DNA of 64,000 nucleotides from Burkholderia sp. Bp9142 (GTDB lineage Bacteria; Pseudomonadota; Gammaproteobacteria; Burkholderiales; Burkholderiaceae): the NCBI RefSeq assembly GCF_003853415.1, contig NZ_QTPP01000001.1, positions 434,001 to 498,000 of the forward strand. Direction: 5' to 3'. The notes under the pieces are model-generated. The model saw nothing but the letters and a program-made list of their open reading frames with translations, did not search any database and was not told the origin of the DNA. Shown piece by piece: positions 15,485 through 21,746 of this stretch. Positions within the stretch are counted from its first letter, which is position 1. Each line of letters starts with the position of its first letter. Both the position numbers and the translations under genes were made by a program.

Positions 15485-16615
15485 ATGGGCATCCCACCCG
15501 TCAACACCCCCGCCGCATTGATCGACGTCGATCGCATGCGCGAGAACATCGCGCGCATGCAGGCGCATCTCGACGCGCTCGGCGTCAGGTTCCGGCCGCA
15601 CGTGAAGACCACCAAGTGCCGGCAGGTCGTCGACGCGCAGATCGCGGCCGGCGCGCAGGGCGTCACGGTGTCGACGCTGAAGGAAGCCGAACAGTTCTTC
15701 GCGGGCGGCGTGCGTGACATCGTCTACGCGGTCGGGATGATTCCCGCCAGGCTGGGCCAGGCGCTCGCGCTGCGCCGCCAGGGCTGCGACCTGAAGATCG
15801 TCGCCGACAGCGTGCAGACCGCGAACGCGATCGCCGAATTCGGACGCGAGCACGGCGAGCGCTTCGAAGTCTGGATCGAAGTCGACGTCGACGGACACCG
15901 TTCGGGCGTTCGGCCCGACGACGGCCTGCTGATCGACGTCGGCCGCGCGCTGGTCGACGGCGGCATGACGCTCGGCGGCGTGCTCGCTCATGCCGGCTCC
16001 AGCTATGAATACGACACGCGCGACGCGCTGGTCGCGATCGCCGAACAGGAGCGCAGCCGCACCGTGCGCGCCGCCGAGCGCCTCAGGGCGGCCGGCTTGC
16101 CGTGCCCGGTCGTGAGCATCGGTTCGACGCCGACCGCGCTGTCCGCGGAGAACCTCGACGGGGTGACGGAAGTCCGCGCAGGCGTATACGTGCTGTTCGA
16201 CCTCGTGATGCACAACATCGGCGTGTGCGCGCTGTCCGACATCGCGCTGTCGGTGCTGACCACCGTCATCGGGCACCAGGAAGAGAAAGGCTGGGCCATC
16301 GTCGACGCGGGGTGGATGGCGATGAGCCGCGACCGCGGCACGCAGCGGCAGGCGCGGGATTTCGGCTACGGGCAGGTGTGTACCGACGACGGCGACGTGC
16401 TCGGCGAGTATGTGATGAGCTCGGCCAATCAGGAGCACGGCATCGTGTCCCGCATCGATACGCCCGACACGGGCATCGCGCAGCGGTTTCCGATCGGTAC
16501 CCGTTTGCGGATCCTGCCGAACCACGCGTGCGCGACCGGTGCGCAACATCCGGAATACCACGCGCTGAGCGGCGACGGCACCGTACAGACCTGGCCGCGC
16601 TTCTACGGGTGGTAA
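15485..16615 (+). CDS. DSD1-family PLP enzyme (D-threonine aldolase / D-3-hydroxyaspartate aldolase / D-serine dehydratase-like)
   Basis: 376-aa fold-type III PLP enzyme. The PLP lysine region is RFRPHVKTTKCRQV (Lys near residue 37), and SIGSTPTAL near 215 holds the PLP phosphate. The C-terminal metal-binding signature LPNHACATGAQHPEYH has His and Cys two residues apart, as in D-serine dehydratase and D-threonine aldolase. Members cleave or dehydrate D-beta-hydroxy amino acids; sequence alone does not separate D-serine dehydratase from D-threonine or beta-hydroxyaspartate aldolase. It follows LysR and precedes an imine-reductase-like gene, a pairing also found in the beta-hydroxyaspartate cycle (BhcC and BhcD). 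Confidence 0.85.
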   Translation: MGIPPVNTPAALIDVDRMRENIARMQAHLDALGVRFRPHVKTTKCRQVVDAQIAAGAQGVTVSTLKEAEQFFAGGVRDIVYAVGMIPARLGQALALRRQGCDLKIVADSVQTANAIAEFGREHGERFEVWIEVDVDGHRSGVRPDDGLLIDVGRALVDGGMTLGGVLAHAGSSYEYDTRDALVAIAEQERSRTVRAAERLRAAGLPCPVVSIGSTPTALSAENLDGVTEVRAGVYVLFDLVMHNIGVCALSDIALSVLTTVIGHQEEKGWAIVDAGWMAMSRDRGTQRQARDFGYGQVCTDDGDVLGEYVMSSANQEHGIVSRIDTPDTGIAQRFPIGTRLRILPNHACATGAQHPEYHALSGDGTVQTWPRFYGW

Positions 16616-16705
16616 AGAACGAGTACGACGGCCGGTGCGGGGATGTGATGCACCGATTTCCTGCGATGAAACCGGCCACCGCACCCTCGCCCCGGCATTG
16701 ACTGC

Positions 16706-16723
16706 TTGTCCAAATATAGACAA
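16706..16723. promoter_or_regulatory. Short inverted repeat upstream of the imine-reductase-like gene
   Basis: TTGTCCAAATATAGACAA: arms TTGTC/GACAA with an 8-bp AT-rich spacer, followed by TATAAAATT at 16726-16734. It may be a regulator site with its own promoter. It resembles GntR-type operators only loosely and no GntR gene is in the window. Confidence 0.4.
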
Positions 16724-16768
16724 ACTATAAAATTCGTGATTCGCACTGCACCCGACAGGTTCGCCCCT

Positions 16769-17740
16769 ATGCCGACAGACGCCCAACTCCTTCTTCTCGA
16801 CCGGGATGCCGTCGAACCGGCCCTTCAAGCCGAGCAGGTGATGGCGGCCGTCCGCGAAGCCTTCGTGCTGCATGGTCGACGCGCCGGACGCGTGTTCCCG
16901 GTCGTGCGCGAGAAGCTGCATACCGGCGGCGTGTTCGGTATCAAGTCGGGCGACGTCGCCAGCCAGGATCTGCTCGGTTTCAAGGCGGCCGGGTTCTGGC
17001 CCGGTAATCGCAGCCGGGGCGGCGAGCCGCATCAGGCGACGATCGCGCTGTTCGACCCGGCCACCGGCCGCCCGCTCTGCATCATGGACGGCAATGCGAT
17101 CACGACCGCCCGCACAGGCGCGGCCGGCGGCCTCGGGCTGCAGGCGCTCGCCCGGCCCGACAGCTCGCGAATCTGCGTGTTCGGCACCGGCGTGCAGGCG
17201 CGCGTCCAGCTCGACTATGCGATCGGGCTGCTGCCGCGACGATGCGCGGTGCAGTACGTGAACGTCAGCGGCGAGCCGGATCCGCGGTTCGAATCGGCGT
17301 TCCGCGAACGCTGCGACATCCGCGTCGCGCGGGACCGCAACGATGCGGTGGCGGGCAGCGATGTGGTCATCACGGCGACACCGGGCGGCGGCCCGCTGTT
17401 CGACGCGGATGCGGTTCAACCGGGCACGCATCTGACCTGCGTCGGAGCCGACACCGCTGGCAAGCGCGAGCTTCCGGAAGGCGTGCTGGCGCGTGCGCGG
17501 ATTTTCGTGGACGACCACGAGCAGGCGCGCAGCATCGGCGAGTGCCAATGGGCGCCGGATTTGCCGCGCACTGAAATCGGTGACATCCTCGCTGGCGTTG
17601 CGCCGGTCAATCGCGCGCCGAACGAGATCACGGTCTTCGACATGACCGGACTCGCGCTTCAGGACCTGACCGTTGCGCGCTTCCTGTATCGGCAGGCTCT
17701 CGAAAACGGCACCGGAACCTTCGTTCCGTGGCCCTGGTAA
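16769..17740 (+). CDS. Ornithine cyclodeaminase/mu-crystallin-family imine reductase
   Basis: 323-aa NAD(P)-dependent enzyme. The family signature is seen in FGIKSGDVASQDLLGFKAAG, the Rossmann motif CVFGTGVQARVQLDYA near residue 137, and HLTCVGADTAGKRELP near 220, with Asp in GADTAGKRE. Superfamily members reduce cyclic or acyclic imines, deaminate ornithine or make alanine. It is only distantly similar to the true ornithine cyclodeaminase at 5136-6215. Coupling to a D-hydroxy-amino-acid PLP enzyme makes an iminosuccinate-reductase-like role (BhcD) attractive, but the other two cycle enzymes are not here. The ATG is preceded by a weak ACAGGT; a GTG at 16736 is an alternative start. Confidence 0.82.
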   Translation: MPTDAQLLLLDRDAVEPALQAEQVMAAVREAFVLHGRRAGRVFPVVREKLHTGGVFGIKSGDVASQDLLGFKAAGFWPGNRSRGGEPHQATIALFDPATGRPLCIMDGNAITTARTGAAGGLGLQALARPDSSRICVFGTGVQARVQLDYAIGLLPRRCAVQYVNVSGEPDPRFESAFRERCDIRVARDRNDAVAGSDVVITATPGGGPLFDADAVQPGTHLTCVGADTAGKRELPEGVLARARIFVDDHEQARSIGECQWAPDLPRTEIGDILAGVAPVNRAPNEITVFDMTGLALQDLTVARFLYRQALENGTGTFVPWPW

Positions 17741-17761
17741 CCGACTTCCCCTTCAACCATC

Positions 17762-18484
17762 ATGCGTCTCGCCAAAGTATCCGCCCTCTCGTTCGATCTC
17801 GATGACACGCTATGGCCATTCGGCGCCACCGTCGAACGGGCCGAGGCCGCACTTCACGCATGGTTGATCGAGCACGCGCCCGATACCGCGAGCATCTTGC
17901 CCACGCGGCACGCGTTGAGCCGGTTGCGCGACGAATACGAGCGCGCGCGCCCGGACCTCGTCAGCGACTATCGTGCGTTGCGAATCGGATCGATCGCGCT
18001 TGCGCTGGAGCGGGCGAACGAAGATGTCTCGCTGGCCGGACACGCGTACGCCGCGTTCTATTCCGCGCGGAACAAGGTCGAGTTCTTCGAAGATGCGTTG
18101 CCGGCGCTCGCGTGGTTGAGCGCGCGCTTTCCGCTGATCGCGGTGACCAACGGCAACGCAGACCTCCGGCTGACCGGCGGCGGCGAATTCTTTCGGGAAA
18201 CGCTCAGCGCGCAGGCGTTCGGGGTCGCGAAACCCGAGCCGGAAATCTTTCATGCGGCGGCGGCGTCGCTTGGCGTGCCTGCGGCCGAACTGCTCCACGT
18301 CGGGGACGACTTTCACCTCGATATCGTCGGCGCGTTGAATGCGGGGCTTCAGGCGGCGTGGCTGGTTCGCGACACGCATCCGGACGCGGAACACGTTCAG
18401 CCACGAGCGGCTTCCGCGCACCTCACGCTGCGCGACCTGTCGTCGCTGTGTCGAGCGCTCGGCGGGCCTGTCGAGGTGTCGTAG
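17762..18484 (+). CDS. HAD-superfamily hydrolase
   Basis: 240-aa cytoplasmic phosphatase-like protein of the haloacid dehalogenase superfamily. Motif I is SFDLDDTLWP (nucleophile Asp near residue 11), motif II is AVTNGN near 122, motif III is the Lys in GVAKPEPEIF, and motif IV is HVGDDFHLDIVGALNAGL. It resembles the phosphoglycolate-phosphatase/YigB group. It starts 21 bp after the imine reductase and is probably the last gene of that transcript; the region after it changes abruptly to AT-rich Rhs-associated DNA. Confidence 0.88.
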   Translation: MRLAKVSALSFDLDDTLWPFGATVERAEAALHAWLIEHAPDTASILPTRHALSRLRDEYERARPDLVSDYRALRIGSIALALERANEDVSLAGHAYAAFYSARNKVEFFEDALPALAWLSARFPLIAVTNGNADLRLTGGGEFFRETLSAQAFGVAKPEPEIFHAAAASLGVPAAELLHVGDDFHLDIVGALNAGLQAAWLVRDTHPDAEHVQPRAASAHLTLRDLSSLCRALGGPVEVS

Positions 18485-18558
18485 AAGTTCTCGAGACGGC
18501 AGGTGAATCAATCGAATCGTTCGATGGGAATCGCGCGCAAGCAAGTCGCCTCCCAACA

Positions 18559-18954
18559 TCATATTTTTGTATCAATGCCATCCGGGCCAACAAAATTATT
18601 CACCTCGATATCCGCAATATCAAAATCAAAATTTGGCTCTCTTCCAAACAGCGCAACAAAAAGATCATGCACAAATCGCTCCTTATCTTCCACTTCATCC
18701 AAAGGAATCTCTTGCGGAAACAATCCTCTCCAGTTGGCGCAGCACGAATGCGAAGCCATAACATATTCCAAAACATCTGAAACCCGAGACTGAGAAATCG
18801 GCCCAAACCCCTCAAACCTCAACTTCATCTCCCCAAACAGTCGATTCAGATCATTCTTTTCATTAACATAAAAATCATCCAGCTCATCATCCCTCATGGA
18901 GTAGAGGTAATAATACAATGGGCCGATATAGTTAAAATTGATGATTTTCTTCAT
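18559..18954 (-). CDS. Putative immunity protein for the displaced Rhs toxin tip
   Basis: 131-aa acidic protein (many Asp/Glu, for example DDELDDFY and DEVEDKERFVHDLF) with no family I recognise. The AT content is far above the surrounding genome. Its ATG overlaps the TGA of the upstream Rhs fragment by 4 bp (ATGA), the usual toxin-immunity coupling, and its acidic nature fits binding to a basic nuclease toxin. The gene lies at the distal end of the Rhs locus. The immunity role is inferred from position, coupling and composition. Confidence 0.7.
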   Translation of the reverse strand: MKKIINFNYIGPLYYYLYSMRDDELDDFYVNEKNDLNRLFGEMKLRFEGFGPISQSRVSDVLEYVMASHSCCANWRGLFPQEIPLDEVEDKERFVHDLFVALFGREPNFDFDIADIEVNNFVGPDGIDTKI

Positions 18955-19634
18955 GGCGATGGCAACTTAGGAAATGCAGTGACGATACTTCCGTCCCGAC
19001 GAACAACGGTAACCTCTGACGTGCTCAATACTGCGCCTCCCCCTTTTCGATAGCCTTCCCCTACAGTTCTGCCTATATCGAAAGTTACTGAATTTTCCCC
19101 GCTGGCATTCAGCTTTGCCGTACCGCGCTGAATAGCATCCAACTGATCAACATTACTCATAAACCTCGTTGAATCGGTCGGACGAGGACGCTTAGGACAC
19201 GGACAGTCAGGCGGAATTCCCGTCATAGCACGATGCTCCTGCTGTGCAAGTGTTGTCCCTGCTCCATGATGAGAATAGGTGTGCCCTCCTCCCTTTGCGT
19301 CGATATCCTGCAAAATATTACCTGCACGACGGTTCGCACGATTTCCGGCTAAGCCTAAAGGATCGACCCATTCGGTACCGTTCGGTGCATATTGATAAAC
19401 GTTCAGTCCACCGGCCAGCCCGATCGGATCCTTGCTAACAAACCGCCCACACCCCGGATCGTAGTACCGATACCGGTTGTAATGCAGCCCCGTCTCCTCA
19501 TCCCGATACTGCCCCTGAAACCGGATCGAGTTACCCGCCTCATTCCGCTCCGGCGTCTCCCGCCACACCGTCTTCTCCCCGCCCCACGCACGATACCGCC
19601 CGACCCACACCACCTTCCCCGACTCATCCAGCAA
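18951..19634 (-). CDS. Displaced (orphan) Rhs C-terminal toxin module
   Basis: Up to 227 codons. Residues 1-95 match the end of the Rhs core of the neighbouring full-length protein (RFQGQYRDEETGLHYNRYRY..., ending DPLGL), with 84 of 95 residues identical by eye. Residues 96-227 are a different, AT-richer toxin tip with GGHTYSHHGAG, a CPCP motif and a C-terminal SIVTAFPKLPSP. The ending and the early His residues recall small RNase toxins of the BECR/EndoU-like type, but this is only a guess. No normal start or ribosome site is visible; the similarity breaks at 19635, where a symE fragment begins on the other strand. It is probably silent unless recombined into the main rhs gene. Confidence 0.8.
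   Translation of the reverse strand: MLDESGKVVWVGRYRAWGGEKTVWRETPERNEAGNSIRFQGQYRDEETGLHYNRYRYYDPGCGRFVSKDPIGLAGGLNVYQYAPNGTEWVDPLGLAGNRANRRAGNILQDIDAKGGGHTYSHHGAGTTLAQQEHRAMTGIPPDCPCPKRPRPTDSTRFMSNVDQLDAIQRGTAKLNASGENSVTFDIGRTVGEGYRKGGGAVLSTSEVTVVRRDGSIVTAFPKLPSP
19350..19634 (-). repeat. Rhs core duplication, copy in the orphan module
   Basis: 285-bp segment nearly identical to 22076-22360 in the full-length rhs gene. It covers the last 95 codons of the core up to DPLGL and gives homology for swapping the orphan toxin tip into the full gene. Confidence 0.85.
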
Positions 19635-19639
19635 CTCAG

Positions 19640-19792
19640 TGGCTCGCCCACGACGGTGGCTTCCACGCCGGTCAGAAGCTCCACGTTCACGTTGAACACG
19701 GCAAGCTCACCATTACCGCCGCTCAGATCGCTCCCGCAGTAACGCAAGCCGAGCAGATCACCATCGGCCCGGATCACCACCAACCTCGATAA
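19640..19792 (+). pseudogene. Truncated SymE-family toxin gene
   Basis: Fifty in-frame codons ending in TAA encode GGFHAGQKLHVHVEHGKLTI, the C-terminal beta-hairpin signature of SymE-type (AbrB-fold) toxins. The 5' part is missing: its frame runs directly into Rhs core sequence of the opposite strand at 19635-19640. The stop codon lies in the left flank of the terminator palindrome. It indicates that a symE gene was cut when the orphan Rhs module arose. Assignment is from motif memory, not a search. Confidence 0.6.
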
Positions 19793-19796
19793 CAAC

Positions 19797-19818
19797 AAGG
19801 GCCGCAACTGCGGCCCTT
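19797..19818. repeat. Left copy of 22-bp target-site duplication (terminator hairpin)
   Basis: AAGGGCCGCA and its complement TGCGGCCCTT flank a 2-base centre, so the whole 22-bp unit is a stem-loop. An identical unit lies at 21391-21412 just outside the other end of the insertion sequence. Joining the outer flanks restores a longer palindrome (TAACAAC... to ...GTTGTTA) that includes the stop codons of symE and the immunity gene, i.e. a bidirectional terminator. Confidence 0.85.
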
Positions 19819-21390
19819 CAGACTGCTGACGAACCCCACGTTTTTCGAAGCGTGGGGTTTCGTCTTTCTGGAATCAGGGTTGCAGACTCGCAGCGAGCGA
19901 GCAGCCAAAGCTGCTGGGCAAACGGCTCACCAGGCGCAGCAGGAGGCGTACGAAGCACCAATCGGGACCCGCTGGGCCCTTTTTCCCCTTCCGGGCCAAC
20001 AGCATCGCGATCTTCTTGATGTTCTGCTCCGCCGCGGCCAGCAAGCATTGTTCAGCCACCTTGCGCAGCCCGCGCATGCGTGCATAACGGTGTCCGTGCA
20101 ACTGCTTGGCGTCGGCGAAGCTGCGTTCCACCGTCTCCTTGCGCCGCGCGTAAATGCGCTGGCCCCATTCGGTCAGGCGTCGCGCATCCACCCGTTCTTT
20201 GGCACGCTCCCAGACGTGGCGCGTCACCACCTTCACCGCGTTGGCACTGTTCGTACACTGTGCCCGCACCGCGCAGCGCCGGCAGATCTGCGGATTCGAT
20301 TTGTATTCCCGATAGCCGACCCGATTGGTCGTGCTGTAAAGCAGCACCTGCCCCTGCGGGCATACGTATTCGTTGCGATACGCGTCGTACTTGAACTGCC
20401 GTTTGTAGAACATGCCCGGCTTGTGGTTCGGTGTGCGATAACCCATTACCCCGGCAATCTCCCGCTCCTCCAGCCCCTGACACACCGCAGGCGTGAAGTA
20501 GCCCGCATCCAGCCCGACCGCCTCAACCTTGAACTCGAAGCGCTCGCGCTGGCGATCCAGTCGATCCAGATACGGCTGGCTATCGTGTACCGAGGCCGGC
20601 GTCACGTGCGTATCGGTGATGATCGCGTGCCTGGCATCCACCGTGCGGTGGTCCAGATAGAAGAAGCCCTTCGGCTTGTCGTCCCGGACCATGTAACCGC
20701 TGTCCGGGTCGGTCCGGCTGACCTTGGTGTCCTTGCTCGGTGGCGGCTCGTCGTCGTTGCGATCCAGCGGCTTCTTGCCGTGCGCGGCACGGTCCGCGTC
20801 CACCGCCGCATTCAGCGCCTGCGTGTACGCCGCCGGAGTCTGTTCCAGCTTCACCACGTCGAACTTGTTCTTGTTCGCGTTCGCCTTCAGATGCGTGCTG
20901 TCCGTGTACAGCACCCGACCGTCGACCAGCCCGCGCTTGATTGCCTGCCGCACGATCTCGTCGAAGATCTCCTGATACACCGTGGTGTCCGTGAAGCGGC
21001 GTCGGCGATTCTGCGAGAACGTCGAGGCATCCGGCACCTTGTCGGTCAGCCGGAACCGGGCGAACCAGCGATAGGCGACATTGACCTGGACCTCGCGCAT
21101 CAGTTGCCGCTCGCTGCGTACCCCGAACAGGTAGCCGATGAATAGCAGCTTGAACATCACCACCGGATCGAGTGCCGGCCGGCCGTTGTCCGCGCAGTAC
21201 AGATGCGCCACCTTCTCGCGGATGAATTCGAAATCCACCGCCGCGTCGATCTGGCGCAGCAAGTGGTCCTTCGGCACGAGTTCCTCGAGCGTCACCATCT
21301 CGAGTTCGTGCTGCGTGGGCGTCGGTGTCTTCAGCATCACGCTATTAAAAACAAAACCCTCGCACTTGGCGAGGGTTTGTCAGCAGTCTG
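19819..21390 (-). mobile_element. IS1182-family insertion sequence, 1572 bp
   Basis: The ends are imperfect inverted repeats starting CAGACTGCTGAC(G/A)AACCC on both sides. Each end also contains its own hairpin (about 19832-19860 and 21354-21379). A single transposase gene fills the element. It is flanked by a 22-bp direct duplication that is itself a terminator hairpin, in line with the known preference of some IS1182 elements for palindromic targets. The ends match and the transposase is uninterrupted, so the element looks complete and possibly active. Confidence 0.9.
19874..21337 (-). CDS. IS1182-family transposase
   Basis: 487-aa DDE transposase. An N-terminal DUF772-type region is seen (ELVPKDHLLRQIDAAVDF and DPVVMFKLLFIGYLFGVRSERQL), and the catalytic acids lie in LYTDSTHLKANANK (first Asp), VGLDAGYFTPAV (second Asp) and KETVERSFADAKQLHGHRYAR (Glu). 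A Cys-rich CPQG...CRRCAVRAQC segment near residue 345-380 is typical of the family. ATG at 21337 is used; a GTG one codon earlier is possible. No frameshift or stop is visible. Confidence 0.93.
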   Translation of the reverse strand: MLKTPTPTQHELEMVTLEELVPKDHLLRQIDAAVDFEFIREKVAHLYCADNGRPALDPVVMFKLLFIGYLFGVRSERQLMREVQVNVAYRWFARFRLTDKVPDASTFSQNRRRRFTDTTVYQEIFDEIVRQAIKRGLVDGRVLYTDSTHLKANANKNKFDVVKLEQTPAAYTQALNAAVDADRAAHGKKPLDRNDDEPPPSKDTKVSRTDPDSGYMVRDDKPKGFFYLDHRTVDARHAIITDTHVTPASVHDSQPYLDRLDRQRERFEFKVEAVGLDAGYFTPAVCQGLEEREIAGVMGYRTPNHKPGMFYKRQFKYDAYRNEYVCPQGQVLLYSTTNRVGYREYKSNPQICRRCAVRAQCTNSANAVKVVTRHVWERAKERVDARRLTEWGQRIYARRKETVERSFADAKQLHGHRYARMRGLRKVAEQCLLAAAEQNIKKIAMLLARKGKKGPAGPDWCFVRLLLRLVSRLPSSFGCSLAASLQP

Positions 21391-21412
21391 AAGGGCCGCA
21401 ACTGCGGCCCTT
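21391..21412. repeat. Right copy of 22-bp target-site duplication (terminator hairpin)
   Basis: Identical to 19797-19818. It now serves as the terminator of the immunity gene that ends at 21417, while the left copy ends the symE remnant. Confidence 0.85.
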
Positions 21413-21416
21413 GTTG

Positions 21417-21746
21417 TTAGTTACTGGACTTGATGCGAAACGCCTCCTTCAGTGTTACTTCATCGTCCCAATCCCCATCTTCGAAGCATCTAACAACCCT
21501 GCTGCTCAATGCTCCTTGCACTAAATTGTACAAATTAGGCGATCTAAAATTAACTTCCAACCGTAGCGCTCGATCACTCTCTTTGGTCAACCTAGCATCA
21601 TATTCAGCCAACGTCTGTAGGTCCCTGTCCTTCAGGCAGACTTCCTGAGCTTGCGCTTTGACACAGGCGTCACTCGACTTCAGTGAATCGATGACAAGCT
21701 GCGCTGAAGCAGCGTCGTCAAACACCAATCTATATTCGTAGCTCAT
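21417..21746 (-). CDS. Putative immunity protein for the full-length Rhs toxin
   Basis: 109-aa protein (starts MSYEYRLVFDDAASAQ) of no family I recognise; mixed charge, AT-richer than the genome. Its ATG shares 4 bp with the TGA stop of the Rhs gene (ATGA) and GGGAGGCC lies upstream. The position directly after the variable Rhs tip is the standard place for the cognate immunity gene. Its TAA stop lies in the right flank of the terminator palindrome next to the insertion sequence. Confidence 0.72.
   Translation of the reverse strand: MSYEYRLVFDDAASAQLVIDSLKSSDACVKAQAQEVCLKDRDLQTLAEYDARLTKESDRALRLEVNFRSPNLYNLVQGALSSRVVRCFEDGDWDDEVTLKEAFRIKSSN

Noticed and set aside
16706-16768. Extending the imine-reductase gene to a TTG at 16706
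   Set aside because: The start would lie in the inverted repeat and TATAAA box; the ATG at 16769 matches the family N-terminus better.
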